Below are positions 1 to 12,238 of a DNA stretch of 44,285 nucleotides, one piece after another. Position 1 is the first letter of the stretch. Every line of letters begins with the position of its first letter. Below the pieces are notes generated by a model that was not told where the DNA came from, made no database searches, and saw only the letters and a program-made list of their open reading frames with translations. The DNA comes from Protostelium mycophagum (taxonomy: Eukaryota > Evosea > Variosea > Protosteliida > Protosteliaceae): the NCBI GenBank assembly GCA_002081555.1, contig MZNV01002731.1, positions 1 through 44,285 on the forward strand. The letters are read 5' to 3'. Made by a program: the position numbers and the translations under genes.

Positions 1-1403
1 TGGAGGAAACCACTTGGTACCTTTGACAAGAGACTTGTGGACCCAAGTAGCTTCAGGAAAAACACAACTGATAGTACGAACCTCTCAGGGAAATTTAGTG
101 AGTCGCTTTATTATATTTGTGGAAAGCTGAAAACATCAGCTCCTGTCAGGAAACATACTCTTGGACAGCAAAACTCGTCAAGTATGGACTCCTTCTGATG
201 CTGTTCCTACTGCATCCTGCACACCATCTTATGACACTTTGCCTCTCTACAATGGATCATTCAGGGCAGGAAAGAAGGATGGCTATGCTTCTTACGACTT
301 CATTGGAGAGAAAGACACAGTCAATCCTTTATGCGATGGTGCTTCTATGTCTATCAAACTTCTGATGGCATTCTATGAGGGCTTAAGGAACATGAGCATG
401 TCAGTACAACACATAGATCAATTGTTCTGACGTTTATGCAGCAGCGTTCCATCCAAGTATGTGTCATTAGAGTTCTTTGCCAGAGCCAAAGATTCTGACA
501 CAGTCAATCCTTTATGCGATGGTGCTTCTATGTCTATCAAACTTCTGTTGAAATTCTATGAGGGCTTAAGGAACATGAGCATGTCAGTACAACACATAGA
601 TCAATTGTTCTAACGTTTATGCAGCAGCGTTCCATCCAAGTATGTATCATTAGAGTTCTTTGCCAGAGCCAAAGATTCTACTCCTGTTGAGCTGCAACTG
701 TCCTCTATGTAGAGAAAGACACAGTCAATCCTTTGTGTCACGGTGCCTCTATGTCTATCAGATTTCTGTTGGATTTCTATGAGGGCTTGAAGAACATGAA
801 CATGTCAGTACAACATGTAAATCAATTGTTTGACATTTATGCAGAAACATTCCATCCAAGTATGTATCATTAGAGTTCTATGCCAGAGCTAAAGATTCTA
901 CTCCTGTCGAGCTGCAGCTGTCCTCTACAAATGCTTTCTCTTCAGATGTATCAACTCGCACGAGATCATACAGCTCTGAATGGATTATCACCAGCAAGGT
1001 TGGTTTCTTTTTTAAATTACGTTTGTAATCGTCGACAGTGGAACTTCTATCGTGTGCCCCTGTCTGCCATCGGCGTCAAGACTCTACTTCCTGGATTATT
1101 CTTCCAAGTAGGACGTGCAGAAAGGCTTTATGTACCCAGAGATTCTGTTATAGCTCTCAGTGCTGTGCGCCTCTCTACACAACCCGCCGTCAACTTCACC
1201 ACGTTCGCTAGAACAACTTATGGAGGATCCACCTTTGTTCCTGTCGTTGGAGGAAATGATGCTCCCTCAACAGAAGACGAACAGAACATGTGAGTTCGTG
1301 ATGACTATCAACCTCTAATCCTTCCAGATCTCCTGTGAGTGGTGCTGCCTTCCTCTCTTCCAGCATTCTGGTCACCTTCATTTTGATGGTTCTTCTCTTC
1401 TGA
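1..1403 (+). CDS. Secreted/surface protein of unknown family, 5'-truncated by window edge
   Basis: Unrecognised family; only the 3' part lies in the window. An open frame from base 2 runs to a GTGAGT donor at about 93, then resumes at about 140 and reads through the block that begins at 314. The final exons run from about 880 to 1291 (with a short intron before the W-N-F-Y-R segment) and from about 1328 to the TGA at 1401-1403. The C-terminus is a short Ser/Ala-rich linker followed by about 15 hydrophobic residues (ILVTFILMVLLF) and stop. This looks like a GPI-attachment signal or a C-terminal membrane anchor, so I infer a cell-surface protein. An exon pair is present three times in tandem (314-496, 497-717, 718-928), and the middle copy carries an in-frame TAG at 710-712. 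The gene may be alternatively spliced, recently rearranged or broken. AATAAA lies 21 nt after the stop. Confidence 0.5.
314..928 (+). repeat. Triplicated exon-intron-exon block inside the surface-protein gene
   Basis: Three direct copies start with GACACAGTCAATCC at 314, 497 and 718. Copies 1 and 2 are nearly identical over about 180 bp, and copy 3 is more diverged. Each copy encodes about 24 residues, a 41-nt intron starting GTCAGTACAACA and ending TTTATGCAG, then a KYVSLEF-containing segment. Copy 1 lacks the final 38 nt seen in copy 2. Copies 1 and 2 join in frame; copy 2 to copy 3 is interrupted by TAG. Confidence 0.8.
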
Positions 1404-1423
1404 TCTCTGAAAGAACTTCACCA

Positions 1424-1429
1424 AATAAA
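1424..1429 (+). terminator. Poly(A) signal AATAAA of the surface-protein gene
   Basis: AATAAA lies 21 nt downstream of the TGA at 1401-1403. The next gene, on the opposite strand, stops at 1465, so the two 3' ends converge within about 60 bp. Confidence 0.6.
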
Positions 1430-1463
1430 CACAAACATTGACGATTCTTTAAAATTGTGTGAT

Positions 1464-1469
1464 TTTATT
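1464..1469 (-). terminator. Poly(A) signal overlapping the stop codon of the J-domain gene
   Basis: On the minus strand the last codon and stop read GAA TAA AA, so the hexamer AATAAA contains the whole TAA stop (1465-1467). Confidence 0.5.
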
Positions 1470-4400
1470 CTTCGGTCTTCTTGTATCTTTCCCTCTCCAT
1501 CTCAATCTCCTCCTCCTCCATCTTCTTCTTCTCCTCTTTCACTTGTTCTTCCAACTCCTCCAAATGTTCCATCTTCTCTTGTCTACTCTCCGTCACGAAT
1601 GTCGCCACGTCCGTTCCGTCTTCGTTTTTCACTCCGGCCTTCACTTGCAAGTCTAACAGCTGCTTCTCTCTTAATTCTCTCATCTTCATCAAGTAGTAGG
1701 TCTGTTGTGTGACTGCGTGTGCGTAGTGGTCGACCCACTCGGAAGTTTGCTTGTGCATCTCTGTTGGTTCTGGTGAAACGGGTGGTTCTGTTGGTGCAGC
1801 TTCTTCTATTTCTGGTTTAGCAGGTTTGGGGTAGAATTTCTCTGGGTTGTCGATGACGTCCAAGAGGATGGTGTCTACCATCTCGGTATCGAGTGGGTCG
1901 TTCGGCTAGATTTTGTCAGTCTTTTCAAATCGTAGTTTTGTCAAGAATCTCGGCGGCGAGTTACCAACAAAAATGCAATTTGATTTCTATTGAACAAGAT
2001 TATGTACAAAAACTCACTCTGTCATGGATCTCCAGCTCCTCCTTTGTGGGCATCTGCATCCTAATCGGCAGAACTTGTCTATTGAAGAAGTGATTCGTTC
2101 TTCCGTCCAATCCAACAACTCCTCTGACCACATCTCCCTCTCTATAAATCTCCTCGGCCTCTTCAAAGTTGGTGATGTTTCTCCGCATGAGCTGTTCGAT
2201 GATGTCGACCTTTGTCTGTTCTTCGATATACTTCTCGCCGGCATCGGTGTGGACAACAAGTGGTACTTCTTTCGAAAAGTATGGAACCTTGTCTCCATGA
2301 TCGACTGGGATCACCTTGGTGTAATTGATCCTCAGCGTATCTGAGATCTCCTTGACTTCGTCCCAATCCTAATGGAGTCAATAAAGAGATGGAGAAACAA
2401 TGACTCACGAATCTTTCGGAGGCCTCCTTCATCTGTTCCGTGAGGGCGTCTATCTCTGCATCTTCTGCGACTATGATCCGGCGAATCTGTTCGGGTTCGT
2501 CATCCTCCACGTGCTCGATATCGTCCAGTTGGTCTTGTGATAGGAGATAAGGTCTGTTGACTTTAGGCTCAAATCCGGCGTAGATGTTGACGGGATCAAT
2601 CATGCTGTCCTCTTCGTGGTCGGGGGGATCTTCGTTATCCAAATCGATCGCTTCATCGGTGTCATCACGAACAATATCAAAGTGGCAAGTTCTATAAGCC
2701 AACTCTGCGCGTCTGAAATCGGTAACGAGGTCACGTTCGGCCTGTTGCCATTTCAATACGCTGTCATCCATGTCACGGAGGGCTTCTGGGGTCATGTACC
2801 CACGTTCCTGGAATAATTAGAAATGTCGCGTTGTAGATTCGAATTCACCTCCTCGGTGAGGGGGACGACGGGTGCGGCAACCGTCATCAATTTTCTCCAG
2901 AATTGTTTTTTGAAGAGTTGGTCCCTCCTCTCCTTCAACTATATTTTATCAGAAATTTCATTGAAATTTCATGGAAATTTCACAAAGATCACCTTCTTCA
3001 GTTTTTGAGTCATGTAAACCCTCCTCTGCATGATTTTGAGCTCTGCAGTTCTGTCGCGCGGCAGATAAATATTTTCGTCAAGTCCAAAAGTGTTTGTGTT
3101 TAGATCTTCGTCCATATCCTCCACTTGTCCGACGATGTGGCGCCTCCTCTGGTCCCAATTTCCAGCATCTTCTTCAGCTTTCTCCCAAGCGGTTTTCTGG
3201 CCTTCAAGCCACTTCTGGTCTCTCTCTTTGTACCATGCTTGGAGTTCTTCGTCCACATCCTCTTTGAGGACACCGTGGTCTACAAGCCAAGCCTGTTGAT
3301 CAGATTAATCAATTGTTTTTCGGGGGGTTTTCAGGATGGTTCGTAATCTTATGGTGTTGTAGATCCTCACCTTCAACTCCATTGCAGCAACCTCTCGTGG
3401 ATCTTCGGATTCGAATCTGCCATGGTTTAAAATCCCGCCAAAACCCAAATAACAAATTTTAAATCCCACCTGTGCTTGTAACCGAGCAGCCCGTAAGCTT
3501 CAAAGACAAATTGGCTCTCTTGTTCTTTGATATCCATTGTAGACGGTTGTAGTGCGTCAATTAGTGGCTTAGCCCTCTGTACAACCTCTTCCAGTGACAA
3601 CTCTGCCAGGTCGACATCCCGAAACACTTCCACAGTCTACAACGATCAGTTTTCCGCCAAATTTCCGAATCCACCTCTTTGATGAGCCTCCTTCTGTATT
3701 CCTCTGTAGTCATTTCATCGGCAAGTGTATCTGCATGGTCTCTTCTAAAAAGGTACTTTTTCGCCTCTAAGTTGCTCATGTGCTTCGTGTCGATGATGTC
3801 CTGCAAGTGTCGAATTTCCCTCTGCTCGAGTACATTATCTGCGACCTGGTCTGTCCATTCGTCATCCTCCATCATGCTGAAGAACTTTCTGCTCTGGGGG
3901 GTCCGCTCATCCATTGGGGTTATTTCTTCAGGAGGGAGGTCGTACATCTTCGTCTCTCTGCCTATGAATGGATTTCCTGGAAATTTCAGGATGATGACGT
4001 CTACAACGAGGCATACCCCATCTGGGGGTGGTCTCCACGAGGAAGGACCCAGGGATTCTCTTCAGTCTGTTTTTTACTCTGGTGCGCTCCCAAGGATGCA
4101 ATGTCTGTATGTCCTCATCCAGCTCGTTGTTAGTGATAAAAGTGACAGCTTTTCTACTCTTCCACGTCCGATAGAGACGTAAACTATGAAATCATTAGTC
4201 ATCTACAACATATAAAAAAAATGATCTGAAACGCAATCAAACAGCAACAAATGTTGACGTCTTTGTATATTTTTCTCAGAGAACTTTCAGATAGACTTGC
4301 ATCCCTCATAGAGGAGCATGAGCGGCCCAGCCGTTGAAAAACATTTTTAAAGCGAAAATTTCGACTTTTGAAAAGTAGTTCAGTTTAAACGATATCTTAC

Positions 4401-6408
4401 TCGTGAAAACCGGTGTAGTCCCGTTTTGCGCTGTCTACAACTCTCTGGTAATCGTCTCTTCTCTCCAGCTCTATAACGGGCCTTCCCTCCAACCGACCCC
4501 TCGCCTCATAAGCCGTACCCCCGATGACGTAATCTTTTCTGTCAAATTCTTGGTAGATCTTCTCCATGACAGTCCTTGTTTTGGCAAACTCGTCCCAATC
4601 GCCGTACATCCTCGCGTTGTATTCCTCGAAATTGGGTGCCAGTTCGTCCATGTCTTGTTCAAACTTCTTCTGTGCACCGACATAGGTGTTGTAATGCTGC
4701 TCGACGAGAAATCTGTTTGAGAGATCGGGGTGGTCGTTGGGGTCTTCTTTGACTAAGAGCTCCTATTGAAATTATCATCTATTTTTAGCTCAAATGACTT
4801 CACGGCATATTGAGTGAATTAAAATTCTGTTTTCAACACAAAACCATTTTTCAAATCGAGCGATGCAAATGTCGTTGTAGAGGCCTGTAAAGACAACACC
4901 TTACCTTCAATTGCTCTCTCTTCTTTGGCATTTCAACGTTCACATATCTCCAGAATGCCCGAGGGTCCGTGCTTGGATGGGGTATCTACAACGCAGTTAA
5001 GTTCTCAAACGTGAATCGACTCGCACCTTCCCGGTATGGATGTCGAATGGGTCAATCGTCTCTCTTATATCTCCATAATCCCATCGGTCTTTCTTATCAT
5101 TCTCTAAAGAATCTAAATTGACAGTGAATATTTCAATGGTTTTTTCAGACATTTTGGATGCGTGAAAACCACAAGATACTTTTTATTTTATAGAAAAGAA
5201 GCTCACATAGGGCAATATTGTCACATGAACGGTAAAAACTCACATTTAAAGCCTTGCTTTCCCATATATGCCATCGTGACGGCGTCCATCTCGTCCAGAG
5301 CACGTGCCCTCTTCTGTGTATCAGGGTTACCCAGCCATACCTATGACGTCATCGGATGTTTTATTTCAATGAAACATTACCAATCTTCCACTGATGAAAA
5401 CGGGCTTTTCTGGTGCAACAGTTGAATCGTAGAAGTGAATCTCGTCGTTAGGACTTCCATATCTCTTCCTGTGCTGCAGACTTTGAGATTCTACAACCTG
5501 CCATTTTTTTTACCTTGACCTCCAAGGCCGTTTTGGAAGATCTGACCATCAGCTGTCTCACAGCGAACTCTTGTTCTGTCTCACCTTCTAATTGTTTGTT
5601 GTCGTACTCATCCAGCTCTTCTTCTTCTGTTTTTTTTCGAAGACCTGCAGAGGCAAAAGCTCCTTCTGTGAAGAGTCTCATATCTCCTTCCTCTGCTTTG
5701 TACTCATTAACAAAGTCCCTGTTTTCGGGAATGTGTGGATCGGTGTTCTTCTTTTTGGCGATCTCTATCCTCTTCTTCTCCTTCTCTTCATCGGAGAGTT
5801 TAGAGAAGGCGAGATATTCTAAGAGAAGTTCATGTGCTTCCGTGATCTGAGCGGGTGAGATGTTGTTTTATGTATTTGAATTTTACTTTTTTTTGGATGA
5901 GAGGGGAACCTCCCATATCAGGATGATTCACCTGTTTAGCGTCCCTGCTTTTTTGAATATTCAAGAACACCACAAGTAGAGTACACTCACTTCAAAGCAT
6001 CGTCCAAATCCTCGTCGGTAAGTTCTGATTCGGGATGTATGCTCAAGATCAAACAGGCCTCGTTGTAAGTCATTGTCCACTCAAAACCACCAGCCCAAGC
6101 CATATTGACAGGCTCATCAACAGGCATCTTGCAGTCTCGTCAACCCTCTAATCACAATATATGATCACGAGTGTGATCTGATCTGAGCAATTTACCCAGT
6201 AAGATTGACCAATCACAGGTTCCTCTCTTTTTTGCTTGGGTTTGCCTTTATCCGGATTCATAATATCTTTAAATGTGGGTGGTGTTGGGGCTTCAGGTCT
6301 TTTCGGAAGAGAAGACCTATAGTAAGTCCTGGATGGAATAAACGCTCGTATTGGAGCGATTGCATCCTTTCTCTTAGCAGTGAGACCTCTAAGATGTAAT
6401 TGCATCAT
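1465..6408 (-). CDS. Giant mitochondrial-type J-domain (Pam18/Tim14-like) protein, about 1,249 aa, 17 exons
   Basis: I traced 17 exons in frame: 6196-6408, 5991-6127, 5887-5947, 5381-5846, 5244-5340, 5027-5112, 4905-4985, 4401-4762, 4017-4183, 3675-3976, 3470-3636, 3371-3416, 2993-3292, 2849-2938, 2409-2807, 2018-2368 and 1465-1905. Residues 1-30 are basic and lack acidic residues, like a mitochondrial presequence. Residues about 88-150 form a J domain with intact HPD (125-127) followed by MGGSP and ITEAHELL, the pattern of Pam18/DNAJC19 rather than DnaJ. No transmembrane helix precedes it, unlike Pam18. The remaining roughly 1,100 residues are highly charged, rich in W/E/R/K and helical, ending in a coiled-coil-like EEE/KKK tail; I recognise no domain there. 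A plausible role is recruiting mitochondrial Hsp70 to a large assembly, by inference only. Exon 4 is one base out of frame across an A8 run (5504-5511), either an indel or a 16-nt intron. Confidence 0.75.
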
Positions 6409-6543
6409 GATGTCATCTTTTGTTTGTGGAAAAAACGGAAAACCATTTTTTCTGACTACAACGAGACATAAAAATCTTTCACAAAAGGGCGTCTATAAAA
6501 TGTTCATGAGCAAAAATTGAATAAAATATTCGCTTATATTATA

Positions 6544-7625
6544 TTAATGGAACAATGATCTCGCGAGTAGAAGGAAAATGAGCACCACGATGACGTTGAT
6601 GGCAATATCCAGCCTCCGCTTGATGATCTTGTTCTGGTACTCCTCTTCTGTCATCACAGGTTCCTGATTTCATCAATATGATCTCACATCTCTCATCTTC
6701 TACATACCGTTCTTTGTGTTGGAGCTGGGGTAATGACCTGATCACGCTCTTCATTATTCCTCTGCCGCTCCTCTGGTCTTCTCTGTCTGAGACCGTCTTC
6801 CGTCGTGTTTGCCCCTCTTGCATTATCCTCATTTTCTGTCTTAATCGTGGTGTCCATTACTTGTACTTCTGGTATTTCTGTTGTGAATCCTGTCGATCGA
6901 GATGAATATTTTCATGATAAAATAGAAGATGATCTACCTGGCGCGGTGGCGGCGGATGGGTCTACCGCTGTAACGGCGAGGGCTCCGCTGACACTTGGTG
7001 TCTCCTCTTTCGAATCTGTGGGTGGTGCTTGTGGTATTTGACTCTTTGTTTCGTCAATCTGAATATTTTAGTCAATTGAGAGGTGATTGCATCATCAATG
7101 ATCATATGAAAATAAGTGAGATTACCTGTTCTTGTATCTTTTGTCGATCTTCTTCAGTTTCCTCTGGAAGCGCTTCTCTATTGCAAGAACCACACAGAGG
7201 ACATTTGTATTCTAATGATTGCTTCGCCATTACAATTCTTTCCTCTGCTGTATAATCCAAAGCACCAATAGCACCCTCTCCTTTACTGGGCATGAAGCCA
7301 ATAAGAGCTACAAGAACTGTACGAACTGTGGAAAATCAACTTTAAAGTTGGTGATAAAAATCAATAAACGTCATCAATCAATCATGACGAAAACTCACTA
7401 CTCCAACCAGGTTGCCAAAATTCTGGATGATATGCTGACATCGAAAGACAAATTTTCTTATTGACTTCAAAACGTCCATTCGGCTGCAAAATGTCAATAC
7501 ACCATATACTCTTTCGCATCACGAAAATGATACCCCCACAAGATGTCAAAGAGCTCACCGTCAATAATACGCATGATGCGCTTGATGGAAGGATTATTCA
7601 TGTTATACATTGGTTGCTCCGCCAT
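6544..7625 (-). CDS. ube2j1: UBE2J1/Ubc6-like tail-anchored ER ubiquitin-conjugating enzyme, UBC fold apparently incomplete
   Basis: Ubc6/UBE2J enzymes attach ubiquitin to ER-associated degradation substrates. Exons: 7559-7625, 7399-7483, 7126-7325, 6938-7058, 6718-6889, 6544-6663. Exon 1 gives a UBE2J1-like N-terminus ending SIKRIMR. Exon 2 begins PNGRFEVNKKICLSMS, carrying the catalytic Cys and the flanking family motif, then YHPEFWQPGWS, IRTVLVALIGFMP and KGEGAIGALDY. The C-terminus has a roughly 18-residue hydrophobic segment (INVIVVLIFLLLA) right before the stop, the ER tail anchor. The middle is Pro/Ala/Glu-rich linker. About 50 residues expected between KRIMR and PNGRF (the first beta strands of the fold) are absent; only 75 nt separate the exons, and the obvious junction is not phase-compatible. 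This is either a genomic or assembly deletion or a decayed gene. Confidence 0.8.
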
Positions 7626-7979
7626 TTTGTATGCTGTTGTGTGAGCTTTTTTGAGGAGAAAAAGAAAACACCGATCACTGAATCCTGCGAAATTGTGACA
7701 CGCGTCGGAAAAACATTTCCCCAAGTCACATCTGCAACTGCGTGTGAAGACACCTCAAGATGCAGTGCCTTGACCAGAATAAAGATTTTCTCTTTCCAGT
7801 TTTAGATTGCACAGCAGAGCACAGTAATTTACATATGGAGCCCAGTGGAAATGAGGAGATAGCTTTTCCAATGAATCCGCTGCTGATCATAGAACTGAAC
7901 ATCTTCCAACAAGAAAATAATCTCGATTTTGTTTATCTTTATAGTTCACTCTCAAAATATCAAGGTTGTCTCGGTCTCT
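7626..7979. other. Intergenic spacer between UBE2J1-like start and RhoGEF stop
   Basis: About 350 bp. A plus-strand open frame here has no domain or plausible splice context. The spacer probably holds the UBE2J1 promoter and the RhoGEF 3' UTR. I see nothing else. Confidence 0.4.
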
Positions 7980-10900
7980 CTATCTGTTCAATTTTCTCTG
8001 TAACTCCAACAATACCTGAAAAAGTTATTTTTCGCCGACTAGGATCAAGATTCTCACCGGGTCAGGAGTTGATGTCTTTCTGGTCGCCGACATCGTGTTG
8101 AAGTTTGGCTTTAGAGGTGTAGTACTTCTCCTCGCTTCCTGCGATTGCGCCAGTGTGTTTGTTCCGGCGATCATAGAACCTCTTCTTAAATCTGCGGTCG
8201 GAGACTGCTGATTCACGTATGATGACACCCTCCTTGGATCAATCACGATGGGGGGTGATGTGATTGGTGAGGGAATGGGGGGTGATTTAAGACTTCGCAC
8301 AGAATTTGGAAGGACTGACATCGATTTGAAAGCCGCCCTGATCTCATCTCGAGTCAACCCAGATTTTCTGTGAAAATTCAAAATCGGCCTTCTACAACGC
8401 GTGATCACTCACTTGGCATCCGCTTCTTGCTGAGCTTGTTGTCTTTGTATGTCGTTCTGAGTCTTCAACCTTGCTGCTTGGCCTCTCGGGATGTTATGAA
8501 GTTGTTGTTGTGTTATTTCTAGGAGCTTCTTCTGTTCTGCTGGTGTAATGCATATGATATAGAGGTGCTCTGTACCCTCGTCTGATGGGAAGGTAAACGC
8601 AACACCTGTCATTTGTCATCCTCATGAAATTTCGATGAGATTCACCTGAGCCTTTGGATTCATCTTGATTTACAACGGTGTATTCATCAAAGGGGACCAT
8701 GCACCTGACCTTCTGCTTTTTCTCCGAAATTTCTTCTGTGATGAGAACCAAGTCTGAAAACAGATACACGGACCAATCTTTTGGGCCTTTGCCAGCCACA
8801 TAGATCTGTCTCTTCTCTTCCCAGATCAATTTTCGCATTTCAGCTGGTGGCATCTTGTAACCACTCTTCTTATCGATCTTCTTCACCTAATCTCTGTTAT
8901 CTCCATATGTCTATCATTCAGAACTACAACGAGACATCACCTTCTCCTGCTCTTCGGCCTCTCTCTGTTTATCATTCACAAAGGTTACAATTTTCGAGAT
9001 CTTCTGGAGTGTTAATTGTATAGACATGTAGTCGATATCGTCCTCTTTAGTTGATTTTAATAATTCCTAGATATATCAGGATTGAAATAAAATCGATCAC
9101 GTGAAAATAAACAAATCGAAATAAATATTTAATTTGTGTTCAATGACTACAATTTAATCGTTCGCGAGATATTATTATGATAGAACATGTGAATTGTAGA
9201 TAATAAATGATACCTTGAATAATAACGGATATTTACAGAGGCGTTGTAGTGGCTTAACAAGAAAGGCACCCAGGTCAAGGTGACGTGTCAGCGGTTGTTT
9301 TCTGGCATTCTACAACATCATTACCATTTTATAAAAAAAATAGATAAAAATGAAATTTTAATTCAAAAAAAGTATGGAAAATTTCAAAATTTTTTGTGAA
9401 AAAATTCCCACCTCACAAAATTTAAAAAAATCCTTATGTCTAGTCATCAACTTTCCGACAGTCCTCATGGACTTGTCCTGATTAGAAGTATACTCTGCAT
9501 AAACTTTCAGGGCTTCACAAGCGTCCTCGAATATTCTGGACGCCAGTGCGGCACCGGCACCGTGTGTCTCTCCTTGCTTGGCGACCTCTTCCAGCTCCAT
9601 TAATATGTTCATATTTACTCCTGTAAAATTCAATACTTTTTCTAGTGATTTTCATGGAGAATCACCTTGGATCACTGTTATGTTTCCGAATATTTTATTG
9701 ACCAATTGCTCAGAAATGATTCCCTGTGTTCTTCAGCATATCTTTTACATTGCGGTAGTTAACGTGAAGAATGCGGTATGAGACGAGTTTTAATTCAATG
9801 AGAATTTGTTCTATCTGATGGAATTGTTGTTTGTGTTTGCCAGAAAATACATTTAGACTGTCAGACCTCTTTCCGCAGGGGCAGCATGAACACTTCCTCC
9901 ACCACTCTCAAGTCAGAGACATAAGCTCTCTCTGTGTCTATAAGCTCCTGCATGACCCTCTTCTTCTGTATGTGCATCTTGTCCTCTTCTGTAACGGCTG
10001 TTTTTGTCATATTTTGAGTGATTTTGAAGGTGTTGTCCGTGGCGATTTTCCCGCCTTCCGGTAATTTCCATCTACAACGGGTCATTGGTGATTTTCAAGT
10101 AAGAGATTGTATGAGATGTTCCGCAATTTACGCAAAATAAAATATGCCAGCGCAGTATATTTATTATCAAATGCACAAGCACATCTCTCTGTGTAATAAA
10201 TACAAACACCATCAAATTGCAGCACAGTCACATCAAAACAATCACAACACCTTCTTCATATATTGTACCAGACACCAATAAACTGACCTCGTCTCCATCG
10301 ATTGAGAGTTAAAGTAATACTTCTTGCCCTCTTCTGTGATATACTCATGCCATTCGTTGGACGGCTGTGCTGTAGGGTCAGTCCAAGATGTCTCTCTTGT
10401 GAGTCTGTTCCAGTAGTATACGTGTCCCTCTGGGCTTGTGACCCTCTGCCACACATTCGCCTGCTGTCATTACGTCATCACACGTCATCAACATGTCATC
10501 GTGTCTTGAATATGTTGCGGCTCTGCCACGGGGTTTTTGATGCTGCTAAATACGTGAAATTATACAATGAATGTGCTGTAGCGTCACATCCTTGTCTAAA
10601 TAAATATATATAAAAGATCAATAGATGGTCTCAGATCACCTGTCCTGCAGCTTTCTCGTTCTCCAGGGCAGCTTTCAGATTCTCCACGGATTTTTTCAAC
10701 TGTGGAGATCTAATCAATCTAGGTCTCCCTTCTTGTGGTGGTGGCGGCAACCTTCCCAACTGCTTCCCATGAGCAACCGAAATTTCCAGTAATTTTCATG
10801 ATTTTTCAGAAAAAATATTCAATATTTTTCAAAGTATTTACCACCGGAGATCCGGTCGCGCCAGCAGATCTGTTTCTTGTAATCTGTATCGCCTCAACAG

Positions 10901-12213
10901 ATTCCAAATCTGGCCTCTTTGGCCTCATGGTGATGCTTCCTCCATCATTCCAATTCTTCAGTTCATTATTGGTGATGAGATCATCTCTCGAGTAGGTGCG
11001 TTGATGTCCTCTTTTTTCTATTTAGACATCAATATTTATTTTTAAGACCAGATGTAAATGACGAACTCATTTTAATTTGGAATTTTTGGCGGGAACCTCA
11101 TGGAGGTATGACGTGGCACTACGTCAGAAAATTTATCAAGTAATAATACGTCAGGGAATATGACTGACCTCTGTTATCTTCAACTACGGCATCTGTTGAT
11201 GCTGCTAAGACATTGATGGTCGGTGGTGTAGGTTTTGTCTGTGCTGGTGGTTGTGGCGGTGTCTTTTGTGGTGGTATTGTCGATCTGGTGATCTCACTGC
11301 TGGAACCTCTTGGTGATAAGAGATCACTATTCACGTCTATGACAGGTTTTCTGATGGTTGGAATTGGAGGTTGAGGCCGCACAGGTGCTCTGCTGGGTGG
11401 TGGCGAAGGCAAAGTTGCAAATGTCGAAGATCTCACTCTCTGCGGTCCATCCGGTGTTGTATCAGCCTTCTTTAACTGTTGAAAAGATCAGAGTACATAA
11501 TGTAAATCAGATGATCGAAGGACTCGATAGAGGCGGTTTTGGATGTTGATCATAAAGATGGATGCTCACAGGAGGTGTTGGGAGGGCTCTTCCAGAAGGC
11601 CTGCCTGGTGGCGCAGCTCTGTTCATTGGGCGTGTCACTGGTGGCCGTGACACTTTTGCTTCATTTGCTGTATTTCCATCCTCAATTGTTGGTGATTCTG
11701 TGACGTGTTCAAGAGTTGCAGATGTTTCAGATGTTGTGTCCTTTTCAGAGATGGCATCCTCTTTGACTATAGTAGGTGCAGTACGAGCAACTGTCGGTGA
11801 TAGGAGATTTCTAGCGTTTGCGAGCTCACTGCTAGAACTTGTATTTATGAGCCTGCGGCCTGGTCTTACCTAGACTGTAATTAATTTCAATATGTCATCA
11901 CCTATCAGAACAAACCCCATTAGAAGGTACTTGTATTGGCACACTGGCCATCACTCCCTCTGAGTGATATATCTGTTCTACGTGAGAAGATGATCAATTA
12001 TCCACAAATGTTCATCTGTTATCATCCTTTGCCTTCACTCACCAAAAAATTATACGTATAGAGGGTGTGCTGTTCGAGCTCGTTCTGTATCCGAAAAAAA
12101 AATGACAGCTTTTCCAACCAAAATATTTCAACCGACACAGCAAGGCCCAGTCGCGGAACTGAGGAATTAGACAACCGCGGGCAGAAGCGTCCAGAGGCTG
12201 CACGCAGCTTCAT
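7980..12213 (-). CDS. RhoGEF with two WW domains, DH and PH
   Basis: A Rho-family guanine nucleotide exchange factor acting on cortical actin signalling. Exons traced (descending): 12043-12213, 11902-11972, 11570-11864, 11169-11475, 10842-11017, 10640-10699, 10288-10463, 9867-10072, 9666-9723, 9412-9620, 9214-9309, 8941-9065, 8646-8886, 8413-8605, 8058-8367, 7980-8015. In order: a Pro/Ser/Thr-rich N-terminus with PPP and PPQPP tracts; a short coiled-coil-like segment; WW1 (WQRVTSPEGHVYYWN to TSWTDP); WW2 (EWHEYITEEGKKYYFN to RWKLPEG); the DH domain (MQELIDTERAYVSDL to FLVKPLQRLCKYPLLF); and the PH domain (VYLFSDLVLITEE). A basic Pro/Ser tail follows. The first exon is the least certain: its ATG lies only 25 bp beyond the SPY-like stop, and a strong T-rich acceptor at about 12103 suggests a possible upstream non-coding or fused exon. 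Confidence 0.85.
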
Positions 12214-12238
12214 GATCACTCACAAACAAAATCAACCT

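Noticed and set aside
880-1293. 137-codon plus-strand open frame read as an independent gene
   Set aside because: Its second half is the true exon of the surface-protein gene; the first half is the wrong frame across an intron.
7760-8101. 113-codon plus-strand open frame
   Set aside because: Antisense to the RhoGEF 3' end and spacer, no domain, no splice support.
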